A program made the translations under genes and the position numbers. Below the pieces are notes generated by a model. It was not told the origin of the DNA and did no database searches. It was given only the letters and a program-made list of their open reading frames with translations. Below are positions 1 through 10,886 of a stretch of DNA of 64,000 nt, piece by piece. The first letter of the stretch is position 1; each line of letters begins with the position of its first letter. The DNA lies in assembly GCA_031772625.1 (NCBI GenBank), contig CM062805.1, positions 803,115,592 through 803,179,591 on the forward strand, written 5' to 3'. The stretch is from Pinus tabuliformis (taxonomy: Eukaryota > Streptophyta > Pinopsida > Pinales > Pinaceae).

Positions 1-1052
1 AATAGAACTTGTTTTTGGTGCATTAGCTAGGAGTTAAGGCTGAGCATTTCAATTATAAACTGATCAATTTTCGGTATTTCCTTATACTTATCTATTATTT
101 CTTCTATCTTTGCTTCCTTTTCTGCGAATTTGGCTTGATGTTTTATTTGCATTTGCTCAAATTCTTGCTGGAGCTTGGATATTTGTAATTCCACTTGTTG
201 GTTAGATTTTTCTTGCTCTCACTGTTGTTCCAATAGAAAAGTTTTATTTTCCTTTTCTCTGAGCAACATTTGTAACTTTGTTTCTTTATCAATAGTCGTT
301 GTAGCATCTACTCCTACAAACTATGACAGTCTAGTAAGGTTCTCAAATGGGTCAATGGGTGAATATTTCCAGACAATATCCATTGATTCATTCTTAGGAG
401 TAGTAGCAACTATAGCATCCAAATTCCTCTTCTTTATTTTCCTTTTAAAGATAGCTTTGTGGGTTGGGCTATAGAACACATCTAAAGGAGGAATCTCTTC
501 AATTCTCAAAACAATTTCACAGGTAGGAGTGGCAGGAATGTGCTCTACCTCTTGAGTACTTACAATTTTCTTTCCTGTAATTTCTTGAGTTTCTTTGTGT
601 TGTGGAGTCTTTAGCTCAAATGCTTGTCCCCCTATATGGATATTTTCATTAAAATTCTCCCATTCTTTCTCTAAATCAATCATGAGGGGTTTTTTTGACT
701 GGGTGGAGGTGGAGTGAATTTCAGCTTGTTTCTTAGTTGACATTTTCTCAACTACTTTTTTTGTAGATCCAGATGTATCCTTTTCTAACTCCTTACCTTT
801 ACTTCCCCCATTCTCTGACTGTTGCTCTGAATGCTCTCACTCCCTAGTAGACTTCTCTTTAGACTCTTCTTCAAAATCATCATAAGAATTTTATCTGGAT
901 CTCTCTTCTATGATTACACTGGGAGTTGACTCCCTTATTGGTTCAAACTATAATTGGTCCAATGGGACCTTTAACAATCTCCTTTCTATGTATTCATGAA
1001 AGGCTTCAAGATCTTCTGGGTAAAAAAGTAGTGATGCCACATGCTTCACATC
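1..1052 (-). pseudogene. C-terminal part of uncharacterised coding sequence D, first tandem copy
   Basis: This minus-strand reading frame is the same sequence as 13037-14060. I do not recognise the family. From the right it reads a short globular piece (VASLLFYPEDLEAFHEYIE), an acidic and Ser/Lys-rich stretch that looks disordered, then a Gln/Glu/Lys-rich heptad-like stretch (about 300-60) that should form a coiled coil. At 1052 it is cut by the LTR of element A. The missing N-terminal part survives only to the right of the second A copy (26814-28188). This copy keeps the 28 bp around 384-411 that the second copy lacks, so its frame is continuous from 743 past 321 to the window edge apart from in-frame stops near 321 and 215. 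It is a pseudogene because of the insertion and the stops. It may be an orphan plant gene or an extra ORF of a retroelement. Confidence 0.6.
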
Positions 1053-2656
1053 TGATGCAGGAGAATTCTTCAAGGTTTATAAGACCTAAGAGGCTTATCA
1101 CACATTTACTAAAGGGAATGGGTTCCATTAGTAATTTATTTATTTTTCCAAGTTTATTTTGAGTTTTGAAGAGATTAGAATGTAATTTGATTAATGGAGA
1201 ATATGTCGTGAATGTAGAGATCTTAGAGAAATTTGAGTAATCCTAGGGAGAATGAAGATTTGAGGGATTTAAATGATAAATTTGGGTTTTGTTAGAGAAA
1301 GGGTTGGAGTTCGAGAGATACTTTGGGAGAGAGTGAGAGATTGTTGGCTCTGAACTAAATTGGTTCATGAATCCGTTTATGTATAAATTGTGATCTTTTG
1401 AATAATTTGAGAGGTTAGCCAGAGCTTAGTTAGAGGCTAGCTAAGCGTTAGAGAGATAGAGGATAGTAAGAGAAAGAGTGATGAGTTAGGAAGAGTAATA
1501 GATGGATTTTATGGAAAATAACTAAAACAGTCGAATGTGACTATTTTCCTTGTAAATATTTTATAAAAATACCAAAACAATGTGTATTTGTATGTATCAT
1601 GTGTGGGAATTTGTGTCTATATGTGTCTTAATAGCCTTATGGTGCATTGACTGTGAACCTAAGAAATATTGTGGAATTTTTGTGTTGAATAGCATGAATG
1701 ACTGGGGGACTTTCCTTTAGAGTATTAATATTTAATTGTCTAATAAAACCTGTGTATAGGCATGTAGAGATGGATTTCCTTTTTGAATGGACAAATATAT
1801 CAGCGGAAGCGAGCACAATTTGTTTTCACAGTAGAGAGAGGAAGATTGAGAACTATCTTCTCTAGTGGAGGATGTAGGCTTTTTCTAGCTTCCTAAAGGA
1901 TTATAAAGAGATAGCGAAGGTGAATGGACAGTGGAGATTAGGTCGCATCATTGGAAATGGAGGATGGACGGCTCAGATTAAGGTGCAAATCGCATGTTAA
2001 ATTAGTCAACACTTCACAAGTCAACAGTCGACGGCGTTTATAGTAGGTGGTATCTCGTGTGGGTAAGAAAGTGGTAACCGATATTTCTAAATTTCATGCG
2101 ATTAGCCTAAGTGAACGACATGTAGCACATGATGGAAAAGGAAAACAACTTTTCTCGTGTCCTCTCAACTAAATATTGATCATTCTAGAATTTGCATGAG
2201 ATTGTGTGACAGTCGTTCGATTGGACGGGTTGCATCGATGGTGTAGATCGTCCGCGCTACTTGGCGATCAGACAACACGATAGTCATTGGATCAGCATTG
2301 AACCAATGGTGGAGATCATGGTGCGGAATAAACTTCACAATTCGAAAGGTTTATGAGAGAAGTGTTAAGTCAATGCAAAGTAAACCAATTTGTTTGCAAT
2401 GTTAAAAAGAGGAGGACATGTGTTGGCTCAGTGCTTAAATTATGGTATAGAGTTCTATTATGGGTATTCACGCCGGGAGGTCCCACAAGCCTTGTAGAAA
2501 AGGGCTATGGAATATTTCGTTTAATAAAATTAATTTAGTAGAAATTCTTCGCCTGTGGAATTAATTGAAAAGAATCAAAGCATTAACCTGGGTTATATAG
2601 CAGGGTTTAGTGTTAACCTTACATAATTGTTGGGTTAAAGAACTAGCTCTGCATCA
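1053..2656 (+). repeat. 5' LTR of element A, first copy
   Basis: 1604 bp, bounded by TGATGCAG and CTGCATCA. It is nearly identical (about 1-2 % different by eye) to 14061-15664. It is clearly more diverged, roughly 10 %, from the 3' LTR of A at 19194-19463 plus 25472-26813. An ORF-like stretch at 2353-2538 lies inside the LTR and has no recognisable product. Confidence 0.9.
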
Positions 2657-3547
2657 ATTTTGGTATCAGAGCAGAGACTAATGCTCTGTGGAGATTGGTT
2701 GAAAGATTGAATTTTATTCTCAAAATGTGCAGAATTGAATTGGTAATAGATTCAAATATAGAGGGATATGATCTAGAAGAAATTGGTGTTGGGAGATCAG
2801 AACACAAGATTTTATGCAGTGAAGAATTCTGAAATGCTATAGGAAATGAATAATTTAATTGGTTCATTCAAGATAGACTGTGGAAAATGGGATTTGAGCA
2901 AGACAGGATCAACAAGGATCGTGTAGGTTTTAAAACTTCCATGATGTATGTAGGTGAATGCAAGTAGTAGGTAATGAAGTTTTAGCTAGGTAGTTGTGAC
3001 AAAGAAGTGAAGGAATTACAGCAGAGATATTGTAATGAAATAAAGTGAATATGCATGTACTCAACAAGAAAAAAAAATCAGCTGAAAGAAGAACTAAAGT
3101 GCAGACAGCGAAAAGTAAAGCAACATGTGTATTGCCAAGCCAGTGAAAGGTTAAAGAGATGTATCATCAGGTATGAGTTGTATTTTGATGATTGGTTCAT
3201 TTGAATTTTTTTTATAAGGGAATATAATGATAGCAGCAACACACTATAATAGGTTGTGTAAATAAAGGGAGGAGTTGTCTTAGTGGCAGTGAACCTAAAT
3301 ATTCCAGCTGAAAGTTGAACATGCAGGAAAATTAAACTGTTCTCAAGAGAAGGTGAGTAGAAAATATAAGCCTAAAAAGAGCCGAAGAGAGTGCTCAAGA
3401 GGTTCCATAGATAGAGAACTAGTGCTTGCTAAAAGACCAAGTTCAGAGAAGGAATTGGTGAGGTAAGTGACAGTAGGGAGGACTTGCTATTGCAGAGGCT
3501 TAGTGAAGCTCATAGTGAGTGAGGAATGCATAGATTGAGATGAGAAA
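2657..3547 (+). other. Untranslated leader of element A
   Basis: About 890 bp between the LTR and the first ATG of the long frame. It is purine-rich on the plus strand and has many stops in all frames. No domain or repeat was recognised. The second copy is 15665-16555. Confidence 0.6.
2661..2676 (+). other. Primer-binding site of element A
   Basis: TGGTATCAGAGCAGAG begins 4 bp after the LTR end. It matches the sequence complementary to the 3' end of plant initiator methionine tRNA, the usual primer of many plant LTR elements. The second copy has the same site at 15669. Confidence 0.9.
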
Positions 3548-6182
3548 ATGACTACTGATAGTCATAATAGGGGTTCAAATAGAAGCCACAAAAAAATAAA
3601 GAATGATGTCAAGGAAAATGGAAAAGGAGAGGAGATGAGTCAAAAGATATTTGACATAGACATTGCAGAATTGAAATCTAGTGTGGATGCCATAATAACG
3701 CTGCTAGAAAAATGTGAAAAGAACCAAAGTTATGGTTGGACTATGAAAAGAAAGAAGATAAAGTGGAAGTTGTTCCAGAAATAGATAAAGAGGAGAATGT
3801 ATATCAAATTAAGAGAAGACCTCAAAGTAGCTGAGTTAGAGATGGAAGATGACTATTATAGACCTGAGAAAGAAGATTACCTTACTGAGGAAGGAATAAT
3901 TGATGATTTTTTGAACTATTGGACAAGTTTGAATCAGCAGAGAGAAGTGATGATTGAAACATCAAAGAAATAGGAGCCTAGTATTTTTTAAACTGATGAT
4001 TTGTGTATGTATGCAAGTGATGAACAACCTTTAGAAAATATGTTTATGCAGGTTGCTGAAGAAATGAAATTGTTAGAAGAGATGGATGTAATAGAATAGT
4101 TCTTTATTGAAAATGTATTCAAATACACTAAATATGGACAAATGTTGAAGACTACTAAAGAATTTGAGGATGATGAATCTAGTAAGACTTGGAAAAAAGA
4201 TGGAAGGCAGTCTGAAGACAAAAGGAAATTGCAGATTGCCAAAGGAGAAGTAGAAAAGAGGTATGAAGATAACCTTATGACAGGAGAAAACAAGAGTGTA
4301 TGTGTAGTACAAACACTTGAGGTAATGGAATTATCTCTTCAATTTTTATTCAAAATTTATGAACTTGTATTGATAGTTAATGGACAAGAAATTGTCTTGG
4401 AAGGACATAGTGCAACATTAATGGAAAGGACTCTTATTAAATATTGCACTATGGAAGATGACAAAACAGAAATTTATAAGGAAAATTCAGTCCAAGGAGG
4501 TAAATTTAATCCATTAAAGTCTTTGAAGAAGAAAGGAAAAGAGGACAATCAGGAACTTAAAGAGAGGTTGGTAGAGACTGATGCACAACAGAAAAATGAA
4601 GACAATGTTATTTGTACAAGTTGCAAAAAGAGTAAGGGGGAATGTAATCAACAACTTGGAAAGAGACAGACAATCTCAGAGGATGAAGTCAAGGATGCTT
4701 TTTTGAACTAAGCATTTGCAGTAAGCAGCAAAGGAGTTCAATGGAATATGACATTCATGGCATTGACAATAATTTTTACTATTGTGAAAGGGACTTTACA
4801 GTGGAATGGAAAATCAATTGTATATGGTGATTTTGTTTCCTGTATAGAAACAAAGAGAACTTTAGGTTCTAAAATAAAAGATTGGCAGATTTTGATTGAA
4901 AAGAAAGAGGAATGGAAAAGGAAACCTAGTGTATTACAGATTGGTAGGGAAGAAACATGAAGAATGAAAAGAAGGGTGAAAGGAAGGAACGCCAAAGAGA
5001 AGAGTAGAGAACAAAATTTAGAAATTAGAGAGAATTGAGAACAAATTGAAGAAAAAGAAGACTTTTTCAAGACAAGAAAATATGACAATTTTGGCATGTC
5101 ATATGCATATCAAGAGGATGACAAATCAGAGAAATTATGGAGAAGAATTAATGGAAAATGTAATGCATTTCCTGATTTTGAATTATTAATTGTTGAATGT
5201 GGTTTCCATGATGAAGGACAAACTACTCTTGGACATATGTTTGCACAAGTAAACATAAAGAAGTATGTAAGTTCTAGAAATGCAAAAATCCATTTTTCCT
5301 TATGGACCCAAGAAGATGGGAGAAAGAACCTAGTTGGCTCAAAATTTCTAGATGAAGGAAGAAGAGTTGGCATAGCTCTTAAACAAGTCATTGCAGAAGA
5401 GAAATAAAATTGCAGAGGATGTGAAAGTACAATCCATAAACATATTTTGTTTTTAATCCAAAGAACATTGGAATATCAACAATTTATTTTGAATTTGCAA
5501 TTGAAAATTGGGATGAACAGTTCAGTTAAATTTAATACGAATATGGAGGAAATTGAACAAGGTTCAATAACTAAAATATTTGCAATTGGTGGACAGTGTG
5601 TGGTTGAAAGGTTATATGTTCTTGTATCGAACAAGAACCAATCTTCTTTTGGGATTGAGAGGATTCTAATCAAGATATTGGATAGGTGGATGATGAAAAC
5701 TATAAAGGTGATGAGCATGAGGAATTGTCAATGTCAGCAAGTCAAGGAAAGATGGAAGGATATACAGGACAACATAAATAAAATGGTTTATAGACAGAAG
5801 AGGATGTTGGTGATTGGGTCAGAAATTAGAATGAATAGTCAAGTATAAGACAGTGGAAAATACATAAAGGTGGAGCTCAATTCTATTGAGATGATGACAA
5901 GACAACAACAGAAAAAGGAACAAAAATTTGTGTTGTTTGAGTTGTTTATGCAGGATATCAGCACCAAAACATTATGCAAGGGAGATTCTTATGAAAGAAG
6001 AGAAAAAGGACATCCACAACACAAATTTTGGCATCTAGGAGAAAGATAGAAGGTAGTAAATGCATCTGCAATTGAAAGAGGTCAGACATCCAATTGGAAG
6101 ATGAAATTTGATGAAGTTTATAACAGAGGAAGTGGGAAGACTCATGAACAGGAGTCCATGAATTATTTCAACCTGCGGAGTC
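3548..6182 (+). pseudogene. Long unrecognised ORF of element A (about 880 codons), first copy
   Basis: From ATG 3548 to the 3' LTR all plus-strand coding-like segments (3548-3784, 3815-3970, 4142-4711, 4748-4960, 5096-5407, 5447-5848, 6101-6182) lie in one reading frame. They are separated only by single stop codons (3782, 3971, 3989, 4097, 4709, 4958, 5036, 5405, 5846, 6047), with no frameshift. The inferred product is very rich in Lys and Glu, with charged helical stretches, one CxxC-like cluster (ICTSCKKSKGEC) near 4612 and a more hydrophobic segment near 4750-4860. I see no RT, integrase, protease, gag major-homology or zinc-knuckle pattern. It could be a highly diverged gag-like protein or a captured host gene. 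The function is unknown and this copy is dead. Confidence 0.65.
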
Positions 6183-6452
6183 TGATGCAGGAACAGTCTT
6201 CAAGGTTTATAAGACCTAACAGTCTTATCACACATTTACTAAAGGGAGTGGGTTCCCTTAATTATTTATTTATTTTCCCAAGTTTATTTTGAGTTTTGAA
6301 GAGATTGGAATGTAATTTGATTAATGGAGAGTATGCCGTGAATGTAGAGATCTTAGAGACAATTGAGTAATCCAAGGAAGAGTGAGGATTTGAGGGATTT
6401 AAATTATTAATTTGGGTTTCTATTTGAGAAAAGAGTGGAGCTGGAGAGATAA
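6183..6452 (+). repeat. 3' LTR of element A, first copy, left fragment
   Basis: The first 270 bp of the 3' LTR (TGATGCAGG onward) match 1053 onward. The expected purine-rich tract just before it is poor (aacctgcggagtc). Element B starts at 6453 after the target sequence GATAA. Confidence 0.85.
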
Positions 6453-6786
6453 TGTTATGAAACCAGCTTAAGAAAAAGATATCAAAGATAGATCAACGCC
6501 TTAGAATTCATCCTCTTCGAGGGCGCAACCTTCTTTACATTACATAAATGAGCAGTTCTTGGATGATACAAATGACAAAACCTCCTTTCTATATATAGGA
6601 GTCTAATAAGTCACAATATAACCCAGCCGACCTAACAGTAATAATATAAAGCAACAAAAATAACAATAGAGGGATTCTATGGGGCATAGTAATAAAAATA
6701 TTGGGACAATAGGGGCACAAAAATATTAATAAGGGATACAACTACAAAAGTAATGGGGTAATCACTAGTATTATAGGGACATATCA
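6453..6786 (-). repeat. 3' LTR of B, first copy
   Basis: 334 bp, TGTTATG to CCTATCA on the plus strand. I count about 8 differences from 19464-19797. On the minus strand a TATA box (CTATATATAG) lies at about 6589-6598. Confidence 0.9.
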
Positions 6787-6799
6787 TGCCCCTCTCCTT

Positions 6800-8435
6800 C
6801 AAAAAAAGTGTTTTCCTCAATGCTTTAGTAGTTTTGGATGCTTCTGTATAAAATTCTTATCCTCCGCTGTGGAATCTTCAGTGGATAAGTTCTTCCACTT
6901 GATGAGATACTCTGAAATTGATCGATTTCGTAGCTGTCGAGTTCTTGTTTATGTGACTACTTTTGGTTCCAATATAAATTTTCCTTCCTGGTCAAGTTCT
7001 GGAAATATTGTTTGAACTGGGAGATTTTCGCCTATAACCTTCTTTAAACATGAAAACATGGAAAACTGGGTGCACTCGAGACACTGCAGGAAGCTCCAAT
7101 TTGTATGCCATAGTACCAATCTTTTGCAACACCTTGTACGAACCATAATACTTTGGTGATAATTTATTATCCTTCTTAGCTTGCTTGAGGGACATTTGTT
7201 TATATGGTTGTAGCCGTAGGAATATCCAATCACCTACATCAAAACTTCTTTCGCTACGATGTTGATTTGCCTGTTGTTTCATTCTATTATGTGCCAACAC
7301 GAGGTTATCCTTTAAGAGTTGGAGGACTTTTTGTTGATGTTCAATGTGATGTTCCACTGCTTGAACCTTAAAATTTTCTCTTAAATATGATGTGATGGAT
7401 GGTGGCGATATCCATAAAGTGCCATAAATGGGGTCATTTTTGTTGTTGTATGGAAGGAAGTGTTATACCATCATTCATCTAGAGGCAACCATTTGACCCA
7501 TTGTGTCTGTTTATCAGATACAAAGCAACAAAGATATCCTTCCAAACATTTTTTTACTATCTCAGTTTTCCCATCAGATTGAGGATGATAAGATGAGCTA
7601 TGAGCTAACGAGTACCAAGAAAAGAAAACAATTTTTTCCCAAAATTTCGAGTGAAAATGGGATCTCTGTCACTTACAATAATCTTTGGGTTTCCATGTAG
7701 CTTTTGAACTGTTTCCATAAATGCAATAGAAATTGTACTGGATTTCAATGGATGTGATAATGCACAAAAGTGTGCATATTTGGTAACTCTGTCAACTACC
7801 ACCATGATGACACTCTTTCCCTAAAACTTGGGTAAACCTATGATAAAATCCATTGAAACCTCCTCCCAACATTTGCTTGGAATGGATAAAGGTTGTAATA
7901 GACCTGGGGTCTTAATTTTTTCAACTTTATTTTGTTGGCAAACCAAACATTCCGCAACAAATTTTTGAATATCCAATTTAAGGCCATCCCAAAAAAATTC
8001 ATTCTTAACCATGTGGTAAGTTTTTAAAAATCCCGAGTGCCCTCCTAAGGGAGAAGTGTGAAATTCCATAAGAATCTTTTGTTTGAGTTGCAAATACTTA
8101 CAGAGGTATAAGCGATCTTTGTACCATAACGAATCATTTTCCAGCTAAACGTATTAGATGTACTAGAATCTTGTTGTAACTTTTGAATAAGTGCCCACAC
8201 TTCTTCATCATTCTTCCACTCCTCCCTTGCTTCATTTATCCAATTTCGTTGGATAATAGAAATGGCGCACAACAATGCTTCCACATCCTCATCCTTTCTT
8301 GAGAGTGCATCTGCCACCACATTTTTCTTCCTTGTTTTGTAGATGATTTCAAAGTCATAACCCAGCATCTTTGTGACCCACTTTTGTTGCTCTTCAGAGG
8401 AAATCTTTGTTCTAAAAAGTATTTAAGGCTATCAT
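6800..8435 (-). pseudogene. Integrase and chromodomain remnant of B, first copy
   Basis: Read leftward this is the end of RNase H (DSLKYFLEQRF), the spacer, an integrase HHCC zinc region (HTSPLGGHSGF ... CLVCQQNK), the DDE core (SMDFIIGLP, VSDRDPIF), the C-terminal GPY/F-like part (YKVLQKIGTMAYKLELP, HPVFHVFMF) and a chromodomain (EYLIKWKNL). At least three frameshifts (near 8370, 8060 and 7600) and several stops break it. The integrase would join element cDNA to the chromosome, and the chromodomain is thought to steer chromoviruses to marked chromatin. The fragment cannot be expressed as a polyprotein. Compared with 19811-21447 it differs by point changes and a 1-bp indel near 7407. Confidence 0.85.
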
Positions 8436-8447
8436 TTATAAGAGCTA
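8425..8447. other. Junction of the 13-kb tandem duplication
   Basis: Up to 8435 the sequence follows element B (same as 21447). From 8436 it is element E. In the second copy the sequence after 21447 continues through B (gatccgttttt). The sequence shared up to the switch is TTTAAGGCTATCAT. Whether short homology guided the event needs the left boundary of the first copy, which lies outside the window. Confidence 0.85.
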
Positions 8448-8990
8448 TCTGGTCATCATAAGAGTCTTCTGATGTCAAAAAGCTTATGATATCCAGATCA
8501 TTATTAAAGACTCTCCAGTTGGTGATATTGTCGGGAATAGAAGGCCTAAAAATCAATTCAATAGAAAAGTGATCAGGACTATAATCTCCTGGTGGAATAA
8601 GCTTGGAAGCCACATTAGCAAAGAGATTGGGGCTTGCGTTTTGGAGTCTCAGAATAGGGGAAATATTAAATGCTATAAAGTGGGAAGTCATGTCTTGGAC
8701 TAACGACTGATAATGTTTCAAATGTCTAGACAAATAATGTATAGTGTTTCTTACCTGCTTTATCACAATTTTTGAATCTCCAAACACTTGGAGGTGTTTG
8801 ATATTAAGGCCAATGGCTTTATATAAACGTTGAATTAATGCTTCATATTTAGCAATGTTGTTTGTGAAATCAAATTTAAGTCTACATGCTAACATAGTCT
8901 TTTCCCCTTCTAGGCTAACTAATATGCATCTTTTTACTGCTCCATCATTGGATTTACATCCATGAAAAAATAATTTCCAAAATAAAGAGC
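8440..8990 (-). pseudogene. Archaeal-type RNase H-like domain of element E
   Basis: The frame 8895-8440 gives FTNNIAKYEALIQRLYKA, LQVFGDSKIVIKQV and a C-terminal helix region. This is the NN-x-AEYEAL plus GDS-x-LIVKQ pattern of the extra RNase H in Tat/Ogre elements. The glutamate of AEYEA is read as K-YE here, and the first catalytic Asp is not readable. It directly follows protease with no RT in between. The frame runs through the junction into element B RNase H sequence (DSLKYFLEQRF), giving an accidental fusion frame. Confidence 0.7.
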
Positions 8991-9189
8991 TAACTACAGG
9001 TTTATTTACAAAATTTACACACTTAGAAGTATCTATTCAGGAAAAATTTTCAACTTGAGATACAATAGAGTTTTCCAAGAAAGGTGAAGTATAAGCATTA
9101 AAATTTCCTAGAAATGATTCTATGGAGTAGTTTCCAATGATATTGTTGTATACACAACTGGTTCATTTTCTCCTTCTAGCTCCATGACT

Positions 9190-9988
9190 ATGTACTTTTG
9201 ATGTTTTTGCAATCAAGCCTTATTTGATTTGGCTTTCCATTATAGGGAAGCCACATGTGAGACCAGTCAGACGTGAAATAGCCATGAAGCTTTTCTGACT
9301 AGTCTCCACTAAGGATTAAGCCATAGAATTCAGGAATATCAGCTACAAGAATGTTAATGACTTGACAAACTTTGGGGTTTGAAGAGAGTTTGATAGTAAC
9401 TTGATTAAGTTCCCCAACAACTTCGACTTGAGATCGATCTAACTGTACAATGTGTACAACAAATTTTTTAGGCTAAACATTCAATTTTGCACAAACTATT
9501 CTAGGTAAAATGTTAGATGAAGCTCTAGAATCAATTAAATAGTTGTTTAAGTTTCTATTAAAAAATTCAAAAGTAAGGATAAATAGAGGAGTATGGCATT
9601 TATATCTTCCTCCAATCAGAGCAATGTTGGTTGGATAAATTTGTTCAAAATAGGTGCTACAGGGTCTTCTCATTTCTTGGGCAGCTTGTGAGATCACAAC
9701 AACAGGAAGAGGTGAAGTAGGTACTGCTTTGAGTTCCTTAAGGAGTAGTTTCTGCTGATGTTTCAACTTGCTAAGCTCATGAAAGGTGATGTTTTCCCTA
9801 GTATTTTTCATATCATCAACAATATTATATTCCATTTCATCAGATACTATCAGGGTTTTAGTTGAAGGTGAAGAATTCAATTGAGAAAGAGTAGTTTGAG
9901 TGGATTTTGGTGAAGATTCCTTACTTGTTGTTTTGTCCCTTGGAGGTGGCATCGAAGGCCTCTGCTTTGGATTTATTTTTGGCAACAT
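9190..9988 (-). pseudogene. Aspartic protease region of element E
   Basis: The retropepsin core reads NNYLIDSRASSNILP near 9535. The usual catalytic DSG is DSR here, so the protein is inactive as written. After a stop at 9473 the same frame continues with SQVEVVGELNQV and then DIPEFYGLILSGD and KLHGYFTSDWSHMWLPYNG near 9340-9230, the typical C-terminal side of Tat-type proteases. The protease would cut the gag-pol polyprotein. Confidence 0.75.
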
Positions 9989-10216
9989 GCAGTGCTTCTT
10001 TCATTTCTTCATTGGGAATTATAAAATCCCACATTCCCTGTAACTTTGTCACTTATTCATCATATGTTTGCTCTTCATTTGTTGAAACTTCATATTCCTC
10101 TCCATCTGATTCAACATTTGATATAGCATTTAGAGGTTTAGGATCGGCAGGGGAATTCCTTTTAAATTGTCTAAAAGATTTCTTAGAGGAAGTCTCTGCT
10201 GCCTATTTTTTAACAC

Positions 10217-10886
10217 CAACCATTTAATTAGACATGGTTTTGAGGGCTTTTTGCAAACCTTCAAGATCAAAAGGATCTTTTGGTGGTTTCTTCTTGGATT
10301 CATCCCTAAAAGTCACTTTCTTGGATTTTCATTCTTCTAATGCATTTTTCTTATCTACAACTAGAATGTGTTTTTCTACAGCTATTGCCTCTTTCATATT
10401 TTCTGCCAAAGTTGGTTTGGTAGCTCTATCGACGAAAATAGCTGTGTTTGAAGGGAGAGAAGAAATATACCACTCATTTTGGACCTCATCACTAGGCTTG
10501 GATGCCACTGGTATCTTATTCAATAATTTACTGAAGCGAGAGCTGAGCTCTTTTATTGGTTCTTTAGGTTCGGCTTTCAAATTGGAGAGATCATTGATTA
10601 GGGTAGACGTGAATCTATCATCTCCAAATTTGGTTAAGAACTGCTCTTGAAAATCATCCCAACTATTAATAGAACGTGATGGTAATGAGAAGTACCATGA
10701 TCCTGCTACTCCTTGTAAAGTACATGGAAATAATCTTACAACTGCATCTTTTTCTACTACTTCATTCAAGTTAATGGACAACATAAAATTGTTTATGTGT
10801 TCCTCAACAAGTGGGCCATTATCAGGATTGAACTTTGGTAACCATTTCTCTAGATGGGATGATAATGGATGTAAAGGTGTAGCCAT
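10217..10886 (-). pseudogene. gag of element E
   Basis: ATG at 10886 (MATPLHPLSSHLEKWLPKF). Residues 20-130 look like the plant retrotransposon gag domain: the WLPKFNPDNGP start, GVAGSWYFSLPSRSI near residue 62, and WDDFQEQFLTKFGDDR near 77-92. This is capsid protein, which packages the RNA in cytoplasmic particles. A stop at 10329 interrupts it, after which the frame continues (KVTFRDESKKKPPKDPFD). No zinc knuckle was found. Related frame sequence runs upstream to about 11100. Confidence 0.8.

Larger units (their letters stand above)
1053..6452 (+). mobile_element. Non-autonomous LTR retrotransposon A, first tandem copy (3' LTR cut by B)
   Basis: The element has a 5' LTR (1053-2656), a PBS at 2661, an internal region to 6182 and the first 270 bp of the 3' LTR (6183-6452). 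The rest of that LTR is displaced by element B and, in this tandem copy, lost at the duplication junction. The LTR ends are TGATGCAG and CTGCATCA, perfect 8-bp inverted repeats. The left flank ACATC (1048-1052) matches the flank at 26814-26818 after the matching LTR end of the second copy. No gag, protease, RT, RNase H or integrase motif can be read in the 3.5-kb internal region. It is therefore a LARD-like non-autonomous element that depends on another element's enzymes (inference). Confidence 0.85.
6453..8435 (-). mobile_element. Ty3/gypsy chromovirus B, first copy, truncated at the tandem junction
   Basis: This is the 3' part of the element on the minus strand: the 3' LTR (6453-6786), the polypurine tract AAGGAGAGGGGCA read on the minus strand (plus 6787-6799), then integrase and chromodomain coding remnants up to the end of RNase H. 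Homology to 19464-21447 stops abruptly after 8435, where unrelated element E begins. The 5' LTR, gag, protease and RT are absent from this copy. Confidence 0.9.

Noticed and set aside
2661-2676. tRNA-like sequence
   Set aside because: Only the PBS match to the initiator tRNA end; no cloverleaf around it.
4738-5097. Minus-strand ORF opposite the A long frame (also 17746-18105, 5110-5391 and 18118-18399)
   Set aside because: Mirror of Lys/Glu-rich plus-strand coding; the composition (Ser/Phe/Leu-rich) is that expected from the complement.
8236-8895. 219-codon frame joining an RNase H-like domain to DSLKYFLEQRF
   Set aside because: It crosses the tandem-duplication junction, so it is an accidental fusion of E and B, not a gene.
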